Of a stretch of 64,000 nt of DNA, positions 36,481-46,700 are shown piece by piece. Numbering within the stretch: the stretch's first letter is position 1; each line of letters begins with the position of its first letter. A model generated the notes under the pieces. That model was not told the DNA's origin and did not search any database. It saw only the letters and a program-made list of their open reading frames with translations. The stretch spans positions 186,001 through 250,000 of the forward strand of contig JADKCF010000005.1 in the NCBI GenBank assembly GCA_016714765.1, read 5' to 3'. This DNA is from Saprospiraceae bacterium (GTDB lineage Bacteria > Bacteroidota > Bacteroidia > Chitinophagales > Saprospiraceae). Made by a program: the position numbers and the translations under genes.

Positions 36481-36862
36481 CTATTGTTTCAATTAATCAA
36501 TTTTTGGGATAAAATGCGAAGAGCCCAAGTAACTAGATACGAGGGCTCTTTCGACTAAGGTCTCAAAATAAGAAAACTACTTCTTGCAGGTGATATACCT
36601 TTATATTTTGGTGGCAACGCTTTGCCAAATTGTCTGATGAATACCCAAAGATATCTGATTAAAATCTTTATCTAGTCACTGTCTTTGGATGATGCAAATA
36701 TACAATCAATATTCATATTTGCAACTGTCACTATAACGCCTGAAAATCAAAATTAGTTTATAAATATATGATTTTTTTTTATACTAATTTTAAATATATG
36801 TTTATCAACAGTAAACAAATTATATAAAATATTAATGTTATAAATAAAAATTTTCAATTTTT
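36481..36862. other. Intergenic region after guaB with a strong stem-loop
   Basis: 382 bp. CGAAGAGCCC (36517-36526) pairs with GGGCTCTTTCG (36543-36553) with one bulge, but no clear T-run follows. The 36485-36515 part resembles the 3' end of the T9SS cargo gene, as expected from a lost tandem copy. The remainder is AT-rich without a convincing gene. Confidence 0.45.
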
Positions 36863-38341
36863 TTATCCTTTTTTGCTGTAGTTGGGTGATTCTTTAGTAA
36901 TAGTAATGTTATGCGGATGACTTTCCAGTATTCCTGAACCTGAAATGCGTACCATCCTGGCTTTTTGCATATCCGATATATTGGCTGCACCACAGTAGCC
37001 CATACCTGCTCTCAGGCCACCCAGGTATTGCACCATCACTTCTGATACGGATCCTTTGTAAGGTACCCTTCCCTCGATACCTTCAGGCACCAGTTTTTTG
37101 ACATCGTCTTCCACATCCTGAAAGTATCTGTCTTTACTGCCCAGCTCCATGGCTCCAAGTGAACCCATACCTCTGTACACTTTAAATTTACGGCCTTCAA
37201 ACAGTATCGTTTCGCCGGGTGCTTCTTCAGTACCTGCAAACAATGATCCTGCCATGATGGTACTGGCACCACCTGCGAGGGCTTTGGCAATATCACCAGT
37301 ATACCTGATTCCGCCGTCACCTATGATTGGGACACCTGTACCAGCCAGCCCGTGTGCAGCATTTCTGATGGCAAATAGTTGTGGCACACCTACTCCTGCT
37401 ACTATTCTGGTGGTACAAATACTGCCGGGACCAACCCCTACCTTGACTGCATTGACACCGGCATCCGCCAGGGCTCTTGCCCCTTCAGCGGTGGCCACAT
37501 TACCTCCTACTATCTGCAGGTATTTATATCTTTTGCGCACGGCGGCGATCGCATCAAGTACACCACGAGAATGACCATGTGCGGTATCCAGGCAAATTAC
37601 ATCCACACCTACAGCTACGAGTGCATCTACCCTTTCAAACAAATCTTTGCTGACACCTACTGCTGCGCCTACATATAACCTGCCATGCGTGTCTTTGGCT
37701 GAATTGGGGAAGTTTTCCAGCTTCATGATATCTTTGTAGGTGATAAGCCCAATGAGTACATTGTTTTCATCTACCACCGGAAGCTTTTCGATCTTATACT
37801 TTTGAAGAATTTCTTTGGCTTGTGCCAGGGTTGTGCCATTAGGGGCTGTGATGAGACGCTCTTTAGTCATGATCTCGGTGACACTTCTCTCGGCTTCTGT
37901 TTCGAATCTTAGATCCCTGTTGGTCAGAATACCGACGAGTTTGCCATCTTTGCTTATGACCGGAATCCCACCTATTTTATTGATAAACATCAGGTGGTGG
38001 GCATCTTTTACTTTGGCATCTTCGGTAAGTGTAACCGGATCCATGATCATACCACTTTCTGATCGTTTTACGGCCCTGACCTGATTGGCTTGAGCTTCTA
38101 CCGACATATTTTTGTGTATGATGCCTAGACCTCCCTCTCTTGCCATCGCAATGGCCAGCTTGTATTCGGTGACCGTATCCATGGCTGCTGAGATAATTGG
38201 CGCATTGAGTCTAAGGTCAGTGGTAAACTGTGTAGAAATATCTACTTCACGCGGAAGTACTTCGGAATAAGCCGGAATCAGGAGCACATCATCAAAAGTG
38301 AGTGCTTCTTCTATGTGGTGTGTGGTATTTATATGTTCCAT
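36863..38341 (-). CDS. guaB: Inosine-5'-monophosphate dehydrogenase
   Basis: 492 residues from the ATG at 38341; the TTG six bases upstream overlaps the promoter box. Order: TIM-barrel start EEALTFDDVLLIPAYSEVLP, two CBS domains (about 95-215), then the catalytic barrel with GVGPGSICTTR (catalytic Cys309), the flap region and DGGIRYTGDIAKALAGGA. It oxidises IMP to XMP with NAD, the committed step to GMP. Full length and intact. Monocistronic. Confidence 0.97.
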   Translation of the reverse strand: MEHINTTHHIEEALTFDDVLLIPAYSEVLPREVDISTQFTTDLRLNAPIISAAMDTVTEYKLAIAMAREGGLGIIHKNMSVEAQANQVRAVKRSESGMIMDPVTLTEDAKVKDAHHLMFINKIGGIPVISKDGKLVGILTNRDLRFETEAERSVTEIMTKERLITAPNGTTLAQAKEILQKYKIEKLPVVDENNVLIGLITYKDIMKLENFPNSAKDTHGRLYVGAAVGVSKDLFERVDALVAVGVDVICLDTAHGHSRGVLDAIAAVRKRYKYLQIVGGNVATAEGARALADAGVNAVKVGVGPGSICTTRIVAGVGVPQLFAIRNAAHGLAGTGVPIIGDGGIRYTGDIAKALAGGASTIMAGSLFAGTEEAPGETILFEGRKFKVYRGMGSLGAMELGSKDRYFQDVEDDVKKLVPEGIEGRVPYKGSVSEVMVQYLGGLRAGMGYCGAANISDMQKARMVRISGSGILESHPHNITITKESPNYSKKG

Positions 38342-38344
38342 TTG

Positions 38345-38352
38345 CAAAAGTA
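38345..38352 (-). promoter_or_regulatory. -7 box of guaB (TACTTTTG)
   Basis: Exact TAnnTTTG match on the minus strand, 4-11 bp before the ATG at 38341. A start site here would leave almost no leader, so the transcript may be nearly leaderless. Confidence 0.45.
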
Positions 38353-38508
38353 GAAATATTCTGATTTTTATCCCAATATTTATGATCTGATTTAAAAAAA
38401 AATAAGATTTTACCTGCAGTTCAAAATTATTAAAAAGATTTTTATGCCATTTTTAAATAACCATCTAAAAATTCTTTTTCTTGCATCCAGTTCCAAAGTT
38501 GAATTACC

Positions 38509-38955
38509 ATGCTGACTATTTATTCTGATGACTATTTTATGGACCAGGCGGTCAAAGAAGCACAAAAAGCTGTGGATGAAGGAGAAGTGCCAGTAGGAGC
38601 GATCATTGTCTGCCAAAAACAAATCATAGCCAAAGCCCACAACCAAACCCAAATTCTGAATGATGTAACAGCTCATGCCGAAATTATAGCTATCACTGCA
38701 GCTTCATCTTATCTGGGAAGCAAGTATCTGAAAGATTGTACACTATATGTCACAGTAGAGCCCTGCATCATGTGTGCCGGTGCATTGTTCTGGTCGCAGA
38801 TAGATAGAGTGGTATACGGTGCCAGTGATGAAAAAAGGGGATTCATGCGATATGGAAAGGAGCTTTTACATCCGGGAACTAAACTGGAGTACGGAATAAG
38901 GCATGATGTATGTTCTGCTTTAATGACCGATTTTTTTGAAAAAAGAAGACAATAG
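38509..38955 (+). CDS. tadA: tRNA-specific adenosine deaminase
   Basis: 148 residues, usual for TadA. Zinc-deaminase motifs HAE (His56, Glu58) and PCIMC (Cys86, Cys89) are present, with VPVGAIIV before and VVYGASDEKRGFM after. It converts adenosine 34 to inosine in the anticodon of tRNA-Arg(ACG). The ATG at 38509 agrees with family length. Divergent from guaB. Confidence 0.95.
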   Translation: MLTIYSDDYFMDQAVKEAQKAVDEGEVPVGAIIVCQKQIIAKAHNQTQILNDVTAHAEIIAITAASSYLGSKYLKDCTLYVTVEPCIMCAGALFWSQIDRVVYGASDEKRGFMRYGKELLHPGTKLEYGIRHDVCSALMTDFFEKRRQ

Positions 38956-39459
38956 TATAAAAGTAAAAACAAAAAAAGGGACAGGAAGCTACGGTATGAT
39001 ATTACCTTGACTCTGAGTAAATGAAATTTATAATATGAAAGCTTTATTTGGGTTTCTACAATGATTTATCTCAAAATCCGGGACAGTTTTTAAGGTTAAA
39101 TGGCTGTGATGTATTAATGATGTACTCTTAAAAGATATGGAAGATAGCCTTTTAAATTAGGTTTGTAGGCATTTAGCAGATTTCATTATCTAGTGTTTAG
39201 AAAAGCCATATTATGTTAAGATATTTTCTTTTATTTTCCTTTTTGTTGTCCGCTGCTATCATAAAAATTTAGCATTATACCGCACTTCTAGCAGATAGTA
39301 AGCTTCGCGACAGCTGAGGGTCATTGCTGCTAGAATATACAGACTTAAATAGTTACGAAAATTTTACACAACTCGCCTTTTTTGATTTGTGGGTTATAGC
39401 TTTTGGTGTCGTCTTTATGTAATATTTGCAATATTTGTCTATTCTATAAATTGATTTTT
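38956..39459. other. Long intergenic region with an inverted repeat
   Basis: No gene seen in about 500 bp. TTCTAGCAG (39286-39294) and CTGCTAGAA (39327-39335) form a perfect 9-bp inverted repeat around 32 nt that contains a smaller AGCT/AGCT hairpin. It could be a structured RNA or operator. The remainder is AT-rich. Confidence 0.4.
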
Positions 39460-39888
39460 GTGTCAATAAATGAAAAAAAAAATGAAATCCAGGTAATCGA
39501 CAATATCGATGGAACTTGTCAATTGAAATTTAAATGTTTGGGAGGAAAACAAAGAGACATTGATGTTGAAAAAATTATTTATGGTACATCCTATTTTGGA
39601 TGTATAAAGCTTATAGTTTCAATTTTAGATACCGATAATAAACAAGAAAGTGAGGAGATTTATGCTGAATGTTCATTAACGCATATGGAATTTATGTTAA
39701 AAGGATATAATTTTATTAGAGTACATCGTAGTTTTTTAATAAATTTATTTTATTTAATGGATTATGGATTCTATCCATCTGATATTATTCATTTGGAATA
39801 TGGCGACCAAAAAAATCCAATTAAGCTATCTCGGCAAAAAAAATTGTTGCTTCACAATAAATACAAATCATATAAAACAAATAGATAA
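39460..39888 (+). CDS. LytTR-domain DNA-binding protein
   Basis: 142 residues from the GTG at 39460; the frame is open to a TTG at 39403, but that extension looks non-coding. The C-terminal half fits LytTR: KGYNFIRVHRSFLINLFYLMDYGF followed by a strand and KLSRQKKLLLHNKY. No receiver domain is present, so it is a stand-alone regulator. LytTR proteins bind direct repeats upstream of their targets, often genes for surface or secreted products. The next genes encode a small secreted protein and the giant surface protein, which are plausible targets by position only. Confidence 0.75.
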   Translation: MSINEKKNEIQVIDNIDGTCQLKFKCLGGKQRDIDVEKIIYGTSYFGCIKLIVSILDTDNKQESEEIYAECSLTHMEFMLKGYNFIRVHRSFLINLFYLMDYGFYPSDIIHLEYGDQKNPIKLSRQKKLLLHNKYKSYKTNR

Positions 39889-40337
39889 AATATTATTTTA
39901 AGTAATATATATATTAAATATAATATGATTGCCATTAAGAAATATTATATATATTATTTAATTTATTTTTTGTTACTTTGTGGGAGAATTCATTTGGTGT
40001 CGAAAACTCCAAATTTTTTTCTATACTTTAAAACTGACCCCATGTTTAGTGTTTTTTTGATTGGAAGAGCAAATTTTTCCATTGAATGAGGTTATTGCAA
40101 TTACTTGTAAAGGACTTCACCTAAAAATTTATAAACATGGTTTTGGTTATTAGAGTCATTTTTTTGGAATGATAATAATTTTGTATTTTGAACCTGACAT
40201 GTACGAATAATACATTACTTGAATTCAAATTCAAGTTTTGGGCAGATATAAGCTCGTTTGTTTCCTATTTTTTAGGTAATGACCGGGCTTTTTTATTTTT
40301 AGACATATCCAATTTCTTTTAACCAAAACTCAATCTC
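39889..40337. other. AT-rich intergenic region
   Basis: About 450 bp. Directly after the LytTR gene, two AT-only blocks near 39900-39930 and 39942-39965 are partly complementary and may form a terminator-like fold followed by T-rich sequence. The part nearer 40338 should contain the promoter of the following genes. No gene was recognised. Confidence 0.4.
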
Positions 40338-40732
40338 ATGAAGTATTTACTGACTTTGTCTTTGTGTATGTTTTTTTGTCAGCCACCATTGGCCAAACAA
40401 CTACACAAGTTTACGTGACATCAGCTCCTACCCCGGAACAAAGTGTGCAAAACCAACAGTATTTTGATCAAATAGAAGAGCTATCAAAATACATAACAGT
40501 GGACCCATCTCTTTCAGGGTCACAAGTCAAAGACAAATTTATTTTAGATGCCCAAGCTTTTGGGATTGAATCTGAAAAAATTGAATCTCACTTCAACCAA
40601 TTAGATCATCCTAATCTTCAGATTAGTTACAGTACAGACAAGACCAAAGTTTTGATAACAGTATTGGATTCTAACAAAGTTGGGTTTAAAGATCTTGTGC
40701 ACAGTCTATTGTGGGAAAAAAATTATCGTTAA
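40338..40732 (+). CDS. Small secreted protein, frameshift in a T-run
   Basis: The ATG at 40338 begins a signal peptide (MKYLLTLSLCMFF), but the frame closes soon after. The frame that continues to 40732 joins it if the T-run at 40371-40377 had one more T, giving about 131 residues with cleavage near TIGQ. The mature part has an amphipathic middle (QYFDQIEELSKYI) and a strand-rich end; I recognise no family. It ends 16 bp before the giant surface-protein gene and is probably cotranscribed with it. Confidence 0.6.
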
Positions 40733-40748
40733 TCTAAAAGAATCAGTA

Positions 40749-43700
40749 ATGAAATATAAAATAATACAAATATTAACATTATTTTTAATGTTTTCTAGTG
40801 GTAGATTGTTTGCTCAACCGGCGAATGATCTTTGTTCAAATGCCACTGTAATCTCAGGAACGTTGCCTATAACATTAAGTACCCAAACGAATGTAGGCGC
40901 TACCACCACTGGTGAACCAACCGCGACTTGTGGTACAACTCCTGGAACACCTGGTGTTTGGTATACTTTTTCCCCTACATCAAATGGACAATACACTGTA
41001 AACACTTGTGGTTTTGATACAAAATTAAATGTTTATTGTGGAACTTGGTAATAACTTGGTATGTATTGGTGGAAATGATGATACTACCGTAACAGGATGT
41101 ACGACAGGTGGTGAGTCACAAGTAGTTTTCAATGCTTGCGTAGGTACCACATATTATTTTTTAGTTGGTGGATTTGGAGGAGCGACGGGAACCTTTTCAA
41201 TTACAGTCTCAGCACCTGTCGTTATACCTACACCAACTTGCCCAACTTTATCGGTTCCAGCAGCTAATGCTACAGGGGTTGCAGTCCTGCCTTCATTTTC
41301 TTTTACTGCGGGTGCTGGTGCAACATCCTACAATCTGTATATAGCTAATACTGGTAGTGCTACGTGCCCTGGTATTGTCCGCTACGATCGCTTGCATTAT
41401 ATGGGGTTGCAACAGATATAAAAGTAAGTCCATATGTGTATACTGGACCTGCACTATCATATTTAACATCTTATTATTGGTATCTTGTACCAGTGGTGTG
41501 TGGTGTGGAAGTCCCTTCAGCGACATTAAACTGTTTTAGTAGTGCGAGATGCTTTGTTACAGTTGGACCACCTGTTCCAGGTAAGGATTGTTTAGCTGCA
41601 GTTCCTTTATGTTGTGGTAACCCGATTCCAGCACCAACAGCTGGAGTAGGAGCTGGAACTGAAACTATACCGAATGATTGTGGAGTGTGAGCAAAACAGC
41701 ATGTGGGTACTATTTCTATTACTACGGATGTTACATGGTGTGAATTCGACTCTTCCCCTAATAATGAATCGATTTTGCAGCATGGGGTGACCCAGGCACT
41801 GCTGCTAATCCCATATCTTTAGCAGCTGGATGTGCAAGTTTGACAGCAACAGGCACTAACGATAGATGTGATTTTAATAGTTCAATTTTAGAATCAGGCT
41901 TCGGTCAAGCATGTATTGACAACGAAACAACAGGGACAAATGCTGGATGTGATACAGAAGGTGTCTTGACTGTAAGTCCAGGTGATCTTGTTATCGTAAT
42001 GATAAATGATTTTAGCACATTCGATGGATTTGCATTTTCTTCAGAAGTAACTTTTGGTGGTGGAGCAGCTGCCGCATGCCCTGGACCTACAGTTACCGTT
42101 GTCAATAGTACATGTCCAAATACATGTGGACCAAATACTGGAGTACCCACTGGAGGTACTATAACCATAAGCAACTGTCCTACGACAGCTACAGTTACTC
42201 AATATGCCACTAGCGCTACTGCAGCTGTTTGGACTACAGGGAGTCCCTCCATACTCAACAACTGCTTACACAGGTGCTACAGGCGCCAATCCAATGTTTG
42301 TAAGATGTAATGATGCGGCTGGTACATGTCCTACGGCTGCAACACCAGTAGTAACATCTCCAGCTATATGTGCTTCTTGTGGATGCCCAACAGCAACCGT
42401 AGTTGCTAATGGTACAGGCAGTGTATGCTCAGGTGGAGGCACAGCAACTTTGGCTACATGGCAAACATCTGTTGCTGCTGCGAATGCCACAGGACTAGTA
42501 TATTCCAGTGTCACGCCTGTGGCGGCACAACACTTCCAAATGGTACTTTTACCATCAGGAACCATTCCGCAGGATGTGCCCTCCGTAAATCAGACAGAAG
42601 TGCGTATGTTTATTGCGATGTAGATGGCAGTAGTACAATCAATGCTGGAGATACCTATACTTTAGTAAGTACATATACATTAACAGTATTCCCAGCCATT
42701 GCGGCACCGACAAGTGCAGTTTCAGGTTGTGCGGTTACGATCACTGGCGTTTGTCCAGAGACTTAGTAACTTTATCCGCTCCAACAGCTACAGGTGTAAT
42801 TACAAATAATGGAACCAATGCAGCTACTTTTACGGCTAATGCTGGACAGCCTGCTGGAACTATAACTTATAATATTGTATCTGGCGTGGCAGGATCAACT
42901 TGTACAGGTACTGGTTCTTTGGCTACACCAGCATGCCTTGTGGTATGCCCTACGGCTACAATTGTAGCCAATGGTACAGGCAGTGTATGCTCAGGTGGAG
43001 GCACAGCAACACTTGCTACATGGCAAACATCTGTTGCTGCTGCGAATGCCACAGGACTAGTATATTCCAGTGTCACGCCTGTGGCGGGCACAACACTTCC
43101 AAATGGTACTTTACCATCAGGAACCATTCCGGCAGGATGTGCCTCCGTAAATCAGACAGTAAGTGCGTATGTTTATTGCGATGTAGATGGCAGTAGTACA
43201 ATCAATGCTGGAGATACCTATACTTTAGTAAGTACATATACATTAACAGTATTCCCAGCCATTGCGGCACCGACAAGTGTTGTTTCAGGTTGTGCAGTTA
43301 CGATCACCGGCGTTTGTCCAGGAGACTTAGTAACTTTATCCGCTCCAACAGCTACAGGTGTAATTACAAATAATGGAACCAATGCAGCTACTTTTACGGC
43401 TAATGCTGGACAGCCTGCTGGAACTATAACTTATAATATTGTATCTGGCGTGGCAGGATCAACTTGTACAGGTACTGGTTCTTTGGCTACACCAGCATGC
43501 CCGTTAACATGTACTAACCCTACAGTTTTAACAGTGAATTCTTGTATTGGTGCTGGCACTGTGACATTTACTCAAACAGGTGGTACAACAAGTGGTACTT
43601 GGTCTGTATCCGGCGGAGGCACTATTGATCCAGCTTCGGGCGTATTTACACCTTCTACACCAGGTTGTTTTATAGCTACCTATACCACACCAACTGGCGG

Positions 43701-46700
43701 ATGTACGGACACAGAGAGTTTTGTGGTCTTTCCATCCCTTGCAGACATTACTGTCAATAGTACCTGTAATACATCACTGACATTGCCTACAGTACCGGCT
43801 GTGACCGGCTTTAATAAAGTGTGGACCATTACTGCTCCAGGTGGTTCGGCTACAACCTACAACACGGATGCTGCTGCTTCAGCAGCATTGACTAATACGC
43901 CAGGTGCATGGACGATTTCAGTTGCTTATCAGTTGGAAGCAACCTGCGGTAGTACATTGATAAATGCTAGCTCAAGTGCTACTGCGTGTGATCCTGTGAG
44001 CGTAATTGCAAATATTAATCCTTTGCCCGCGGCTCCGGTTTTAACTCCAATAGTGGTTTGTAGCGATGCAAATATGCCCGCTTTGACTTCTACATGTAGT
44101 AATGCAGTTGCAGATTTCTCAAATGCAAGATTTACGTTTGATGTAAGTTCTCTTGCACCAACATACACAGGTTCCGGAGTTGTTGCTACGGCAGCCCTCG
44201 GTTCAGGCATATCAGCACCTTCATATTTTGGAGGAAATCCTGGGTTGGCAGTAAGTGCAACTGGATGGAACTCTACGGCTGTGGACAATAATGATTATGT
44301 AGAGGTTTGCATAACGCCAGTTTCGGATTGTTATGATTTAAATATTACAGGATTTTCATTTGATTACAGAAGATCAGCAACAGGACCTCAGAGTATTGAA
44401 GTCAGATATTCACAAGATGGATTTACAACATTTACAAGTTTATCTTCTTTTTCAGGATTTGCAGATTCACAGTTTTTCGGATCTGGAAATTTGGCCTTAA
44501 ACAGATGTGTGAAATCAGGTAACTTATGTTTTAGAATATACGGTTACAACGGAACAGCAGCTGGAGGCACGTTAAGACTGGATAACATCACCATCAGTGG
44601 TACTTCATCGGTTATAAGGTATAATTACTATTTGAATAGTATAACAGGCACTTTACTTGCTTCCAATGTTGCATCATATACTCCAACCACAACTCTGGCA
44701 ACAAGTCCTCAAACTATCTGCGTGGAGGCAGTGGAGACAGGTGTATGTACTCCATTATGCAAGAGTGCAGCAAGCTGTACTACTGTCACTGTCATACCAG
44801 TTCCCGTCATTACTGTAGCCAACTCATGCGCAGGAGGAAGTACGGCAACATTCACACAGACAGGAGGACCTGCAGGAGGCACGTGGACTGTGAGCGGTGG
44901 CGGTACTATCGGAGCCACAACAGGAGTGTTTACCCCGACGACAGCAGGCTGTTTTACAGCTACTTATACAACACCAACAGGAAATTGTAGTGACACTAAA
45001 AGTTTTGTTGTTTTCCCTGCGGCCCCGGCAGCTCCTGTGGTGAGTAATACCTGCAATACTGCCATCACCGTTCCTGCCCTTACCGCAGTGACCGGCTTCA
45101 CAGCTCAATACAGTTTTGACAATGGCAGTACATGGGGAACCAGCCCTGTCTCACCAACGACAACAGGCTGTTATACCATTAAAACCAGATATGTGACAAA
45201 TGCATGTGGTACTATTTTAGCGGGCACTGTAGCGCCTGCAGCATGTTCAGAAAGTGTTGCAAGTAATGCTGTAATTTTCCTGCAGCCCCTGCCGCTCCTG
45301 TGTTGGGTACCAATACATGTAATACTGCAATAGTAGTTCCAACGGTTCCTTCAGTACCTGGGTTTACGGCTCAATATAGCTTTAACAATGGCAGTACATG
45401 GGGAACGAGTGCTACCTCATCGACGACTCCGGGCTGCTACACCATCAAAACCAGATATGTGACAGCTGCAACATGCGGTACTATTATAGCCGGCACTACA
45501 GCACCCGCGGCATGTGCCGAAAGTGTTGCCAGCAATGCAGTAATCTTCCCTGCGGCTCCTGTAATAACCATGCCGGCTAATACCTGTATGAGTAACTTTG
45601 CATTACCGGTTGTGGCAACAGTGCCTGGATTTAGCGTTGAGTATAGCATCAATAGTGGGCCATTTACAGCCAACCCAATGACAAGCATGACGCCGGGATG
45701 TTACACCATAATAGCAAGGTATGTCCTGGCAAGTACATGCGGCAATACTACAGCAGGGACAGCTGGTTCAGGATTGTGTGGAAATTCCAATTCAGTGACT
45801 ACAAATGTGATCCCAACACCGGATGTCAACGATCAGCCGGATATCCTTATGTGTAATATGACATTGGTAAGTCCGCTACCTTTTACCAGCAATGTAGTGA
45901 TACCATCATGTCAAACACATCTATAACTTACAGTTGGACAAATAGTAATCCAGCTATAGGACTTCCGGCAAGTGGTACAGGCAATATACCTGCTTTTACA
46001 GCAACCAATCCAGGGACAGCAACCATTACTGTAATACCGTCTATAACTTTGGGAGGCGTAACGTGTACAGGTGCACCTATTTCATTTATAATATTTATCC
46101 ATGCACCTGCACAACTGGTGTGTAATGATCATGTCAATATCAGTGTGGACGAAAACTGTAAGGTAAGCCCGGTGATAGATATGTTTTTGGAGAATAGTCC
46201 TAATGATGCAATATTTTATGAGGTCATCATCAAAACAGCAACGGGCAAAATTATCAATGAAAATGAATTGGGTAACTACAAGGGGCAGAAACTGACCGTA
46301 TCAGTTCGTGATATCTGTGATGGCAACAGCTGCTGGGGCACACTTACAGTGGAAGACAAGCTGGCACCGCGTATCAATTGTGGTCCTGTCAGAAGCATAC
46401 AGTGCTACGAAGTAGATGCATTGGTTGCGGAAGATGTTACTAAAAAAGCATCACCAAGTACAGCAAAATTTGCACCTTCTTGGAGTGACAACTGTGGAGC
46501 AGTGACGGCAGAATTTACCACACATAAATTATTGGATGGCTGTAATGGAGGCAACGTATTGAGAAAATGGACAGTAACAGACGCAAGTGGCAATACAGCA
46601 TATTGTGAGCAGTGGTTTGAAGTAGAAACCGAAGTAGACTGGACCTGCCCTGATCAATTAGTATTGTTAAGCTGCAAGGATGACCTTTCACCTGAGGCGA

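Noticed and set aside
36560..36720. Minus-strand frame with basic, transposase-like look
   Set aside because: Fewer than 50 codons, no recognisable catalytic motif, no terminal repeats; not supportable as an insertion-sequence remnant.
37149..37574. Plus-strand frame of 141 codons inside guaB
   Set aside because: Antisense shadow of a strongly conserved gene; Ala/Pro-rich composition comes from the opposite strand.
40000..40110. Possible insertion-sequence end (ACTGACCCC-like stretch)
   Set aside because: No inverted partner, target duplication or transposase frame is visible within the surrounding 1 kb.
44824..45108. Cys/Ser-rich minus-strand frame resembling a small Cys-rich peptide
   Set aside because: It is antisense to a repeat module of the giant protein; the Cys pattern derives from Ala and Gly codons on the coding strand.
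42384..45800. CRISPR-like repetition
   Set aside because: The repeats are long (200-560 bp), coding and without short uniform spacers; they are protein modules.
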